A stretch of DNA of 64,000 bases from positions 27,873,600-27,937,599 of the forward strand of contig CM045762.1 of NCBI GenBank assembly GCA_025200525.1, in the 5' to 3' direction. Positions 25,401 to 36,419 of the stretch are shown piece by piece. The position numbers and the translations under genes were made by a program. A model generated the notes under the pieces. That model was given only the letters and a program-made list of their open reading frames with translations. It had not been told where the DNA came from and ran no database searches. The stretch's first letter is position 1. Each line of letters starts with the position of its first letter. The stretch comes from Camellia lanceoleosa (taxonomy: Eukaryota; Streptophyta; Magnoliopsida; Ericales; Theaceae).

Positions 25401-28400
25401 CAATAAAATAGCCAATGGAATTTGATTATTCCTCCTTTAGGGTCACTAGTTTTCAAATTTATCACATGCCTCAATCACTATTCAGCACATGATTTCTTTA
25501 GTAACTTAATTTTTGTTTGATTTTTAACTTAATAATTGTATGATTTTCTGTTTTGTTTAGGAATCTATGCAGTATGATCAACTTCGGCATGTGGTAGCCA
25601 AGCCGAAACCTGTGTGGGAATACTTACAAGAGGTAAGTTGATATTTTATCTTGTGTCAGTGACAAAGAGAGACCCAAATCCTTCTTTGGAATAAACCGTG
25701 CAGGATGAATGCTGATATAGAACATAATAAGATCTTCCAGTCTTTGGTAATAAACAGACACATGCAAGAGTTATCATTCATAGATTCTTGCAGACATACC
25801 TCTACTAGATATACAACTGTGGTAGGTCTGGATGAAACATTGACTTGACCCCATTTGTGCATTGTACATATTTTATATTTATTTTACTCTGAATTACTCT
25901 GCCTGCTTTTGATGATTAAACTGTGCCGCCTGTCTTTGTTGATTGAATGATCTTCATTATTAAATATCAACATTTTCTTTAGATTTAATTTCTCATGAAA
26001 TTTTGGATTGATAGTATTTGTCATTCACAGGCCCTGATCTCCATAGATCCTGTTCGTGCTAGGGATGATCCAGTTGTTGTGAAAAACATCCCTTACTTCA
26101 AAGCCAAGAAGGCACTGGAGGCAGAAGTACTGAAGCTTGATCCTCCTCCTCGACCAGAAAATTGGGGAGTAAGTTCTTTTTCTTCATGTGATGTTGTATG
26201 TTTTTTTTTAGGGAGAATTCTTCCAGTGTTTATCATTCATGGTGAGAATTAACCTGTGTGTATTTATAAGACTGCAATTTAATAACAAGAAATGGTGAAA
26301 GTCCTGTTAGTTTTGTGTGCGCTTGCAGGAATTTGTTCTATCTAAGCATTCATCTATAGTATTTCACCCGTTTTCAATGAGTGCAACATTTTGGGATAGC
26401 TATAAATGAGAAAAACAGAACAATCAGGCTAAAGTTTGTCTTTTAATAAGTAACCCACTACTTTGTGTAGGCATTGGGTTGAACCTTTGCCATATGGCCA
26501 CATGGGCAGCCACTTGCCATGTCATATGATAACATGTCACTTCAGAGGACTTTAAGGAGAAATTATCTAGTAGATTCCATATATATCCTATTTTATGTGC
26601 CCTTCCAATTGTATAGAGCAATGTAACTAGTTTTTCCCATTTAAAGGAGAAATTTCTGTTCTAGTGCACACAGTAATCCTATGATTGTGGAGCATTTGCA
26701 GGAGATGAACCTTCCATTGAATGCATCAGCTTGGAGTGAGGAGGACCTCAAAGATCCAAAAAAATTATATGAGATGACAGTTCTTCTTAATGCCCAAAGA
26801 GAAATTGCTGATAAAATCTTGGAAGCAGAGTGGGAAACAAAGTGGCGTCAAGAAAAGGTAGTAATCGTTGCAATATCTTTGAAGATAAATATTTGTATTA
26901 AATATAGATATAAATTGTGATGCATGAACTTGATCACAATGGTGGCTCAATTGCTATCAAGATGACATCCTGATCAACATTGGTTGAGGGAAAAAATTTT
27001 GAGCCAACCAAAGTGCAAGAGGATTAGGCTTCTGTTAAATTAAGTGTTTGATGTTGTTATTGGCTCTATGAGGTTAGTTTTTTTACTAAGCAGACCTACT
27101 ATGGAAATGCTGAAACACACAAACCCATGTCGTTTTTGCAAATATTGTTTGATTTGTTTGAGAGTCGCAGTTTATTATTTGAGCTGTCATGACTCGTGAT
27201 TGGTAAGTTTGGTTCAAAAGTCTGTTATTCATTTTGATTTACAGTTGAATGAAATGTTGGAAGAGAAGGTGCGGCCATACATTCAGAACATGGACAATGG
27301 CGTCATTCCTCCGCCTATAGTAATGCAATCCCCAAAGAATCAGGATCATAAGGTTTTGCTCTAAATCTCTGTCCCTTCTTTATTATGCACTGTTGTTGGA
27401 TTATGAACTCAAAGCGAAATTGCGGTACCGACTAATTTCTGATCATGACTTTAGTTTATGCTCTTTAAATTGATTATCTATGTCTTTTTTCTTTCTTTCT
27501 TTTTTTCTTTTCATGCAAGTTTTTGGTTGGGATTGAAGAAAAGTGGATCATGAAAAATGAGATAGAATAACCCACATCACATGAAAAATGAGATAAAATA
27601 TAACCCACATCACTGTTGTAATTGGGGAACAAAATAATTGACATTAAATGTTTAAATTTTGTAATTATACTGCTAGCTGTTATAATGGAGTTAATTGGAT
27701 TTTTCAGTCACTTCTGTGTTAAATCATATCAGTCACTTTCGTGGGTTAATTGACAATCACTTCCTGGTAATTATACTACTTTCAGTCACTTTTGTAATTA
27801 TACTACTTTTCAAGCTAAACAAATAAAATTTGTGCTAGGAATTGAGGAACACCTAATAAAAAATTGGTGAGACACGAAAAACATAGAAGAACAATAGACA
27901 AGAATTATAAATTACATGCACACACAAGAACATAAGATTTACGTGGTTCACCCAAAATTCGGATCACGTCATTGTGGTGGTTCCATTATGATTAAAAAGT
28001 TAGAAAATGAGATATAGAGTGCGAAAATATCAAAGTACCCTTACTCTAGGATCCACACTACCCTTGCCAAAATACCAAAACAAGTGGTTAGTGTCAATTA
28101 TTTATCATCGGCAGTATGTAAAATATACTGCATGTGTTTCTTCACTGCTTTAAAACCAAGGTCATCAAAATCCCGATTTGGATTGTCCTGAATTGCCCCA
28201 ACGGTCCAAATTATTCAGAATCGTAACAGATTTTAAGATCGATCATGTAGGATTGCAAGTAGGATTGTTGGGTTGCTAAATTTTCATCTTATTTTAATAT
28301 CCATCATCACTATTGGTGATTTTTCACCTTATTATTATTTTAATGGGAAATAGAATCTTACAATTCTATGATCCAACACTCGAGATTCTCTCATTGATCC

Positions 28401-28540
28401 CACGTCGGGTCCTGATTTTAACAACCATGTTTATAACAATTTTTAGGAGAATGGATGAATAGTATATTTTCAATAGATTTTAACAATCATATTATTTGCT
28501 GCAGAGAAAACCTCGGCAGCGGAGATGGTGGTTCTTTTGA
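16470..28540 (+). CDS. DnaJ-related zinc-finger protein (424 aa, 12 exons)
   Basis: Exons read in one continuous frame: 16470-16694, 17618-17682, 18453-18551, 20490-20622, 21033-21092, 23781-23840, 24184-24306, 25561-25632, 26031-26168, 26702-26857, 27245-27352, 28505-28540. The product starts MSRGPDRLLRNLKQF. A hydrophobic stretch spans about residues 66-90. Two pairs of CxxC follow, at residues 99/102-110/113 (CRTCNGWQALQCTTC) and 168/171-179/182 (CPSCDGSGVMKCTEC), the layout of a DnaJ cysteine-rich zinc domain without a J domain. The C-terminal half is charged and helical, with MEPPWQAYNVLRKM, DPSIAAFWLITMPEIVGGF and SIDPVRARDDP, and the tail is basic (RKPRQRRWWFF). It resembles a plant-conserved family annotated as chaperone protein dnaJ-related (from memory); the cellular role is not known to me. 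All introns look GT-AG except intron 6 (GC-AG). No stop or frameshift is seen, so the gene looks intact. Confidence 0.9.
17740..18118 (+). mobile_element. LINE (L1-type) 3' fragment in intron 2 of the DnaJ-related gene
   Basis: The frame 17723-18019 contains VPLCLMWMIWLERNWQIF, followed by a Lys/Leu segment and LYSWVLGK. This matches the very C-terminal zinc-binding region of plant LINE reverse transcriptases. After the stop comes a short T-rich 3' region ending in an AT repeat. It is 5'-truncated, as is usual for LINE copies, and lies in the same orientation as the host gene. Confidence 0.65.
19905..20005 (+). mobile_element. Au-like SINE 3' fragment in intron 3
   Basis: The stretch GGTCTGGCCCA...CAGACCCCACTTTAGCGGGAGCCTCGTGTATTGG...CCTTTTT resembles the conserved 3' half of plant Au SINEs (GGTCCGGCCC...GACCCC...GCGGGAGC...TGCACCGGG). 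It ends in T-rich sequence. The tRNA-derived 5' half is not evident, so it is a fragment. Confidence 0.55.
21921..22265. mobile_element. MULE-type MITE in intron 5 of the DnaJ-related gene (345 bp)
   Basis: Terminal inverted repeats of about 32 bp begin GGGTAAATTACAAATACA at both ends, with a few mismatches further in. The exact 9-bp duplication AAATAAAAA flanks it (21912-21920 and 22266-22274). The 9-bp size points to a Mutator-like origin. No coding content. Confidence 0.85.
22700..23380. other. CT-rich stretch then AT-rich DNA in intron 5
   Basis: 22740-23030 has three copies of CGAAGCCCTAGTC and long CTCTCT runs that create open frames on both strands. 23030-23380 is AT-rich with TATAATATAATTTAT repeats. 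I see nothing coding. It may be a fossil transposon or captured 5' UTR. Confidence 0.4.
24643..24698. repeat. (AGAAA)n-like microsatellite in intron 7
   Basis: Purine run of AAAGAAAA/AAGAAAAAG units between exons 7 and 8. Confidence 0.8.
27840..28085. repeat. Possible LTR-like repeat fragment in intron 11
   Basis: Contains ACACAAGAACATAAGATTT followed by ACGTGGTTCACCC, a phrase common in plant Copia/TRIM LTRs. No ends or duplication could be fixed. Confidence 0.3.
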
Positions 28541-30354
28541 TGGTTACAGCAGCAGCAAGAGCAATGCTTGAGGCCGCAACTGTATCCCTTGGCGGTGCCA
28601 TGGCGACATTTTATATGTTCTTTCCGAGACTTGTTTGTCTGTGGATCTATCTTCTAGGGTTTCAATTTCTTTCATTGTTTGTTTAACGGTTACTATTCTT
28701 GTAGGGTGGCTCTGGCTTTAAAATCCCAGTGATTTTATGACTAAGCAAGACCAGAAGAGCCAAAAGCTCCTTGCATTGGCTTAAAGAGGTTTCACAATTG
28801 TTTTTATTAGCACTTTTTATTGTCTTTAGTGAATTTTTAATTTTAAAAAAAAAGTGATTTTAATTTTAATTTTTTATAAAATTTTGAAAATATCTGACTT
28901 CTGTTAATTAATGAAAGTTGGGAATCATTTCAACTCACTTTTTATAATTTAAAAATTAAATAGGCATAAATAATGCATTAGAAACCAAAGTACAATAAAG
29001 CATATACTTTAAAAGAAAATTCTTATAAAATTAACAAATTTTATAAATTTATTTTTACAAATTCCTATGTCATGCAATAATAAAATTTAAAGATCTAAAA
29101 TAGAGTCTATTTTAATATTATATAGGTGTCATATAAATAAATAAATAAATAAAATTGTAAAAATTATTAGTTTGTATAGGATTATTGATTTTAAAATGAA
29201 TATGATATATAATTAACAAATCATGTTTCAGTTTTTAAAATTTTATTATTACATGACAAGTAATGTTATAAAAACTAACAAATTTGACAATAATAATGCC
29301 ACACTTGTTACAATTATATACTATATTATATTTATTATCATCTTAATTGGCAACACAATATTGGCACATTAAAATAATATAGTAAAAATAAACAATTATT
29401 TTAACATTACTTATCTTGCAAACTTTTCTTATTCATTGACATGGCACCGCTATATCATTAAAGAGAAATGAATGAGACCATTAAAAAAAGGAGTACTAAT
29501 AGCTCTAAAGTGGTGTGTGTTTTACATGATGGGATGTTTTGCTCGTGTTTTTTTTTTTTGAATTTTCACCTCATTAGTGGTCCATTAGTGCTCCCAAATT
29601 AGTGGGATGAATCATTGTTGATCATTAAAAGTGAGTTATGTTACAATTTGTAAAGTTTTGATAACATCTATTATTATATTATTAAATTGAGTCTTATTTT
29701 AGTTTTTTAAATTTTATTATTGTTAGTAAGAAAATTTTATAAAATTTATTAATTTGTAAGTATAATTTTCCTTGATATAATTAGACTTACTTTTTTTACA
29801 CAAATTTAAATATTTTTTGGAGAAATTACACAAAAAAAAAAAAAAAAACTTGAGGTTTGACCCCAATAACAAATCTGGCCCTAAATTTTTAAATGTTTTA
29901 AATTAAACCTTCAATTTTTGTTTCAATTCTAATAATCTATTAGTTAATTAGAATAATTTAGACAATTTAATCACTTTTTATCTATAGTGTTGAACGACGA
30001 AGGTGGCTATGGAAAAAAAAAAAAAGAAGAAGTGAAAAAGGTAAGTGAGCTGGGAAAGGAGATTGGAAAAGGGAATGAAAGGGTGACAGTGGATTGAAGA
30101 ATAGAAGAGGTGGTGAGAGGTGGCTACCAACAATAATAAAAAGAAAAAAATTATTAAATTGTTTAAATTGTCTTTTTTTTAATATAGATGAATGATTAGA
30201 ATTAATAATTTTTAAAAATTTAAGTGTTTTGAGTAGATGGTTGAAATTGACTTTTTGACTTTTTAAAATCTTTTAACTTTTTTATATGAGAGGTGATATG
30301 ACTTAAAATAGGTTAAAAGTTGACTTTTTATTCATGTTCTCAAATAATCCCTAA
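28541..30354. other. 3' UTR of the DnaJ-related gene, then gene-free AT-rich DNA
   Basis: The 3' UTR probably runs to about 28800; a specific polyadenylation signal is not obvious. The rest holds AT-rich sequence with no ORF of interest. Confidence 0.5.
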
Positions 30355-30887
30355 GAGCATCTCCAACGCTGTATCTAATTTTTCATCAAATCTGAGTCCA
30401 AAATAAGTCATTTCACCAAATCTCAAATCACCCACTCCAATGCTGCATCAAATTTAGTGGGGCGACCGGTTGGTCAACCGGTGGGTCGACCGGTTTGCCA
30501 AAAAAATTTTTTTTTTTATTTAATTTTTTGAACTTTTTTTTTTGAACTTTCTGAATTTTTTTTGGGATGACCGGCCGGTCGACTGGATAGGCAAAATTTT
30601 TTTTTTTATTTTTTTTATGGTTTGAAACTTTTTGTTGAACCGTTTGAATCTTTTACTGGTTGACCGGTTGGTCAACCGGGTGGGCAACCGGTAGGTCGAC
30701 CCAGGTCCCCCTCCAACGGTCCGCAACAGTGTTTTGATGAATTCATTTCTTCGTCCTCAATCTGATGAAATATTTGATGAATTATCAATTTGATATCAGT
30801 TTTGATGAAGGGTTGGAGGGGTGAACAGTACCCTTTTCATCAGAATTTAAATCTGATATCAGTTTTGGTGAAGGATTGGAGATGGTT
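30355..30887. mobile_element. Tourist-like MITE (about 533 bp)
   Basis: Starts GAGCATCTCCAACGC. The right end reads, on the other strand, AACCATCTCCAATCC, so the tips are inverted copies. TAA flanks both sides (30352-30354 and 30888-30890), the 3-bp duplication of PIF/Harbinger MITEs. The interior has repeated GACCGGTTGGTCAACCGG words, themselves nearly self-complementary, and TTTGATGAA repeats. Confidence 0.65.
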
Positions 30888-30914
30888 TAAGAAATCTTAA
30901 TTTTAAAAAAAATA

Positions 30915-33205
30915 TATTTTTGGGTAAATTATTGATAAATCTCATTTAGAAGTGTTTTAACCCAAGAAGTCCATGAATGAATTTTTTAACCCATTTACTC
31001 TCATGTATGTATAGTTTTATTCCATAAAGTCATTTTTCTTGATTTACACAATTTTCTTATACACTTATGCCATTATATTTAATTTTGATACCCTTATAAA
31101 TATTTTTTGAACGGTTAGCAATTTCATGATGTGAACATTCATATTTTAAAATTCACATTGGTAGGAATGTAAAATTGGTCCGTGGGCGGCCCGAAACTCA
31201 CCCGCAAGCCGGGGCGGGCCCGGCCCGTTGACAATGTGAATATTCACATTGACATGTTAACATTCACATTAATAGGAGTGTAAAATTGACCCGCGTCCCG
31301 TGGCGGCGCGAAACCTGCTCGCGGCCCATGGGCGGACCCGGTCTGGCCCATTGACAATGTGAATATTCACATTAACATGTTAACATTCATATTGATAAGA
31401 GTATAAAATTGGCTAGCGGCCTAGGGTGGGCCCGACTCGGCCCGTCTCGGCCCGTTGACAATGTAAATATTCACATTGACATGTTAACATTCACATTGAT
31501 AAGAGTGTAAAATTGGCCCGCAGCCCGTGGGCGTCCCGAAGCCCGACTGCAGCCTGAGGCGGGCTTGGCCCAACTCGTGACATTGTAAATATTCACATTG
31601 AAATGTTAACATTAATATTGATAGGAGTGTAAAATTTACCCGTTGCACGAAGCTTGCCCGCGGCCCGGGGTAAGCCCGGCCCAGCCCGTTGACAATGTGA
31701 ATATTCACATTGACATGTTAACATGCACATTGATAGAAATGTAGAATTGTTCGCGCGGCCGCCTGCCCACCACACGACGACAGTTCATTTGGGTCCGGTC
31801 CGAGGGTGGGGTGGTCGAGCCTCTAGTCGGGCCGATGGGCTTCGGGGCCCCTGCTCAGGTGGGGCTTGGGTCAATGGCCATTTTTTTAATTCTTTTTAAT
31901 TTTTTCTACCAAAATTTTATTATTTTCCACAAAAAAAGACATTGCACCACGGGTGGGTTGGCCTCGGACCGAGTCTTGAATAGGCCTTAAGTGGGCTGAT
32001 GGGCCAGGCCGGGCTTCAAAGTGATGTCCTAGGCTCTACCCTAGGGTCTCGGACATGTTCAGGCCTGAACCCAAACGAGCTTGTCTCGGGCCGTGGGCGG
32101 GCTTCGGGCAGCCCGTGGGTCGCGGGCTAATTCTATATTCCTATCAATGTGCATGTTAACATGTCAATGTGAATATTCACATTGTCAATGTCGGCCAAGC
32201 CTACCTCGGGCAAGTGTTTTAGACAAATTTTACACTCCTATTAATGTTAATGTTAACATGTCAATGTGAATATTCACAATGTCACGGGTCGGGCCAAGCT
32301 CGCCTCGGGCTGCGGTCGGGTTTCGGGCCGCCCACGGGCTGCGGGCCAATTTTACACTCTTATCAATGTGAATGTTAACATGTCAATGTGAATATTCACA
32401 TTGTCAACTGGTCGGGTCGGGCCTGCCCTAGGCCGCTGGCCAATTTTATACTTTTATCAATGTAAATATTAACATGTCAATGTGAATATTCACATTGTTA
32501 ACAGGCCGGGCCGCCCACCGAGACGTGGGCCAATTTTACACTCTTATTAATGTGAATGTTAATATGTCAATGTGAATTTTCACATTGTTAACGGGTTGGA
32601 CAGAGCCTGTCCCGGGCCGCGAGTCAATTTTATACTCTTATCAATGTAAATGTTAACATATCAATGTGAATATTCACATTGTTAACAGACCAAGCCGGGC
32701 ACGCCCCGGGCCGCCCACGGGCCGTGGGCGGGTTTCGGACAGCCACGGGGCGCGGGCTAATTTTACACTCCTATCAATGTGAATGTTAACATGTCAATGT
32801 GAATATTCACATTGTCAACGGGTCGGGCCCGGGCCGCAGGTCAATTTTACACTCCTATTAATATGAATGTTAACTTGTCAATGTGAATATTCACATTGTC
32901 GACAAGACTCGAATTTTTCAGGACACCCACGAGGATCGACATGGGCTGAGCCCCTACACATTGACGATATGAACATTCACATTGACGGTGTGAACATTCA
33001 TATTAGGGGTATTTTGGTAATTGTCACTTATAAGACTTATTGAAACATAAGAAAATAATGTGAACTAAATGGAATATAAGTAGATGAAAAGGGTATTTTG
33101 GTCTTCTTATCTCAAATAGGACCTAATGGAATAGTAAAAAAGAATATGAGTTTGATGAAATAAACTTCTTAAAAAGTGGATTTATCAAAAAAGTTCTTAA
33201 TATTT
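30915..33205. mobile_element. Foldback element with inverted tandem-repeat arms
   Basis: The left arm (about 31125-31760) has five or six units of about 110 bp reading GACAATGTGAATATTCACATT, CATGTTAACAT, AGTGTAAAATTGG and then a GC-rich CCCG/GGGC block. The right arm (about 32100-32940) has eight or nine units in the opposite orientation. They flank a centre at about 31770-32100. Outer flanks also look inverted: TTGATAAATC at about 30925 and GATTTATCAA at about 33180. This is the architecture of foldback elements, whose long terminal repeats are made of tandem units. The target duplication is obscured by AT-rich sequence. ORFs inside are frame artefacts. Confidence 0.65.
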
Positions 33206-33211
33206 TTTTAT

Positions 33212-33690
33212 AAAAAATGTTTGGGATCCCCACAAAAGAGAATCCCCATTACCCTTGCTAATGTATTAATTATTGATGTTTTTAAATTTTTTTAAGAATT
33301 ATGTTTGACGGTGATATAAATAATTGAGATTATTTTAAAAAGAGAAAAGAGTGGGAGCTCGAGGGGATGCTCCCCCGAAAGCCCCGAATTGCCATTTTTG
33401 GCAAAAAAAAAAAAATGCAAGGCAAGTAAAAAAAAAAAAAAAAAAAACAGTTTACTGAAAATGGAAATTAGGGGGATTCGGAGAAGGCAATTTCGAACTA
33501 CCAATCAAAGTTGTTTTAAAAATTGTGGGACCAAGGGAGGCACCCCCAGCACCCCCACCTCCACGTGGGGGGCTGTGGACCAAGGGAAAGTCTAAAAAAA
33601 AAAAAAAAAAAAAAATTTCAACCAATCATGTATTGCCACATCACTGGGGGTCACTGGGGATCCTTCAAAATTGGGGTTCCAAAGCATTTT
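33212..33690. mobile_element. Probable MITE with GGATCCCCA-type ends
   Basis: Left end AAAATGTTTGGGATCCCCA; the right end on the reverse strand is AAAAATGCTTTGGAACCCCA. The interior contains two long A runs. The target duplication is not resolved. Confidence 0.45.
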
Positions 33691-34880
33691 TGATTATTTA
33701 ATGTACACTATTTAATGTACACTTTTCCGTGTCGGTTGAGACGACAGTTTCGTACATATTTATCCATAAAATAATTGGTTTGAGATTGTGATTGAGATTT
33801 TCTAAAGTCTCATCATAGGTTTGCCGACACAAGAGGTTTTCATTTTTTATTTTTTATTTTTTTTTTCAGAAAAAGCCGACATAAGAGGTTGATCGCGACG
33901 ATCCTGTCCTCGCATTGTTGTTCTCGTCATACGGTTCAAACACGGAGACTCCGTGACGGAGGACAAATTATTCAATGTTCATGGATTAATTTAGGATGGC
34001 TTAAATTATATAAATTATTATTTTTATATTAAAATTTTAAAAAATGAAGTGTTAAGTATTAATTTATAAATAAAATAAAATATTAATTTAAAAATATTGA
34101 ATAATTTCTTATGCTGGAGGTAGTATGTATACAAAAATGTGATATATATACGGGATTGGCTTTGGGCCAAATTTGGCAAAGCCATGGCTTTGGCCCCCAA
34201 AAATTGATTAAAAAAAGGATTTTAAAATATTTTTAGCTATTATACTAATTTATAATTTTTTTTGTTTACCTAAATCTAGAAGGTCTCGACAAAATTCAAT
34301 AAAGATTTAAAGATAATAATTTTTAAATTTTTATTTATTTAAAAACTAATAAATGATTATTTTTACTTTAAAAAATTCAAAAAGCCTTGATTTGATGAGT
34401 TAATTAAAATTAATGGATGATTATTTTCTAAATTTATACATTGTGTTTAGAATATGATTAACTATGTCAGTTAAAATTGTTTCTAGAGAAAAAATAATCA
34501 AATTTAAAATTGAATAAATCTTACTTATGTCACAACAAAGATTGAATTAATTAGTAATTTTATACATTGAAAAATATGTAGTTAATAAGTTAAATTATGC
34601 AAGTTTGATTAGTAATTTTACAACTAAAAATGTGAGAACGATAGCGTTTAAGTGATATTTTGTTATAATTTGTTTACTTTTTATTTAGTACTTGAGTTTA
34701 TATTATTTTAATAATTTTTCTTATTGTAAACTTTTCTATATATTTAAATAAATTTTATGTCAAATTTTTTTTTGGTGGATAATCTTTTTATTACAATTGT
34801 TATTTTTTTCTTAAATGTATAATATTGACCACCACCGATTTGAACAAATCCAGCCACAATACCGAAGTTGCCAACTTCGT
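33691..34880. other. Gene-free AT-rich DNA
   Basis: No credible ORF or structured repeat, apart from a small perfect hairpin at about 34862-34880 (CGAAGTTG facing CAACTTCG). Confidence 0.5.
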
Positions 34881-35577
34881 TGTGATGTCCCGAGTCTTGG
34901 GCCTAAATAGTATTGTGCAGTAGGGTAGTGTGCATTACTTTCGGGGTTTTGTTTATTGTATTGAATCGTTAAGATTTCTTTTCTACTCTTACTTAACTTC
35001 TCGTAACTTTTTCGGATTAAATTTTTTAGGTTTAGGCTTTGGAACTTGTTTCGAAATACAAAATCAAACTCTGGGTTTTTGGACAAAATCGCTCGTGCGA
35101 ATTGGGAATCGTTCGAGCAGATCCTCACAGAGTTCTTCCAGTTTTTCAGAGTTTTTTGGGTAGAAAATAGCTCAAGTGAATTTTGATGGAATTTTCTGGG
35201 CAGCTCTCTAGAGCAATCCATCCGTGAGGCAAAAAATTTCGCTCGTGTAGATTTCGGCGCATTTGTCTCGAAATTCGTGCTCTTTTCCTCAAAATTGATA
35301 CAAAAAATGCGATACACACAGGTTTTCACTTTTGTTTCTCTCTCTATACTCATCTTTTCTCTCATTTCTCTTTACAAACACACCCAAATATAACTTCTCT
35401 CTAAGATTTAGCTCAAATCTTCAAGAGTTTGAGGGAGCTTTTTACATCAAATCGAAGAGGGCGACGAGGGCTACGTTTATAACCGATTGGATCAAGTTTT
35501 TGTCAACCTTGAGTTCTAGGGTTTTATTTCTTGTCATCTTCTAAGCTTAAGGTAAGGATAATCTTCAAGTTAAATAT
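34881..35577. repeat. LTR-like sequence interrupted by element 3
   Basis: Begins TGTGATGTCCCGAGTCTTGG, a start typical of long plant gypsy LTRs, and continues to the insertion point of element 3 at 35578. The interrupted repeat should continue after 45911, but I could not fix its end, its PBS or an internal region, so it could be a solo LTR or simply unrelated intergenic DNA. Confidence 0.35.
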
Positions 35578-36019
35578 TGTGGAGAAGTGGTTTTTGGAAA
35601 TACTCTTCAGATCCGGGAAGACGCTCTTGATTCTCAGCTAGTCACTTGCAAAGGCAAATATTCCGGTCGGGGGTGTCGGGATTAGCACTCCGACGGGCAA
35701 GTCAGTTCCTCTACTTAAGAAAGCTTGTTTACTAAGTTTAGTGAAGTGTATTCTTCTTTTTTTTTCTTACCTTCCATTCCAAGAACGCTGCTTCTTTATT
35801 TATAGCTGTTCCTCCTGAGGCCTCGGGGCCTGAGCTTGGTTTTCAATCATTACCTGTTCTTATATTCGGCTCCCAACGATCTTTATTAATCGGCTTACGT
35901 ATCGTATTCGGCCCATCCTAGACTTGCAGGATGGGGCCGATTAATATTTACTGGACGTCCGGTTAATGTCAGTACTAAGACATGCCCCTTTCGATTTATC
36001 CGTATATTCGGCTCCCACA
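35578..36019 (-). repeat. 3' LTR of element 3 (442 bp)
   Basis: Starts TGTGGAGAAGTGG and ends TTCGGCTCCCACA on the plus strand. A minus-strand TATA box (CTATAAATAAAG) lies at about 35794-35804. Confidence 0.95.
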
Positions 36020-36034
36020 ATTGCCCCCCCGAAC
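36020..36034 (-). other. Polypurine tract of element 3
   Basis: The minus strand reads GTTCGGGGGGGCAAT immediately before the 3' LTR. Confidence 0.75.
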
Positions 36035-36419
36035 TCCCTATTGACGGTAGTTAATCGGTGTGTTTGGTTTAGAATTCGAAAAGCCCCTGAGATCAGGAGG
36101 CTTCGCGTATCCCAAGGCGTCAGAAAATGTCAGAAAGCGCACGCCTTTTCGTTTATCATTACACTTTCCCGCTTCATTCATGCGTCCCTCGCATTTATTG
36201 CGATTTGAAACTTCAGTCCCTTTCTGGTGCACATTTCGTCGATCATCTGATACGTTTGGACCGCCAGCGCGCATCTCTTCTCTCACCCACATTTTCTGCA
36301 ACTTTCGTCCGTCTACCTTTGCCTCATCTGCTCCTCGTAAGTTTTCTTCCCCTTTCTTTGTAGCCCTATTCTCTGTTTATCATTTTTTACTTTCGGCGAA
36401 GCCTTGGACCTCCGTCGAA

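Noticed and set aside
31484..32269. Cys/Met-rich short ORFs such as NSTFLSMCMLTCQCEYSHCQ repeats
   Set aside because: Translations of the foldback repeat units; they recur in both arms because the DNA repeats.
34811..35365. 184-codon minus-strand ORF
   Set aside because: Lies in LTR-like sequence, with Ser/Asn/Lys-rich content and no recognisable motif; also open on the plus strand.
36060..36419. Upstream extension of the spliced antisense gene to an ATG at 36060
   Set aside because: The stretch overlaps the region next to the PPT and has no domain. The family N-terminus fits the ATG at 36420; an upstream leader intron (GTAAGTTTTC to TTTGTAG) is possible but unproven.
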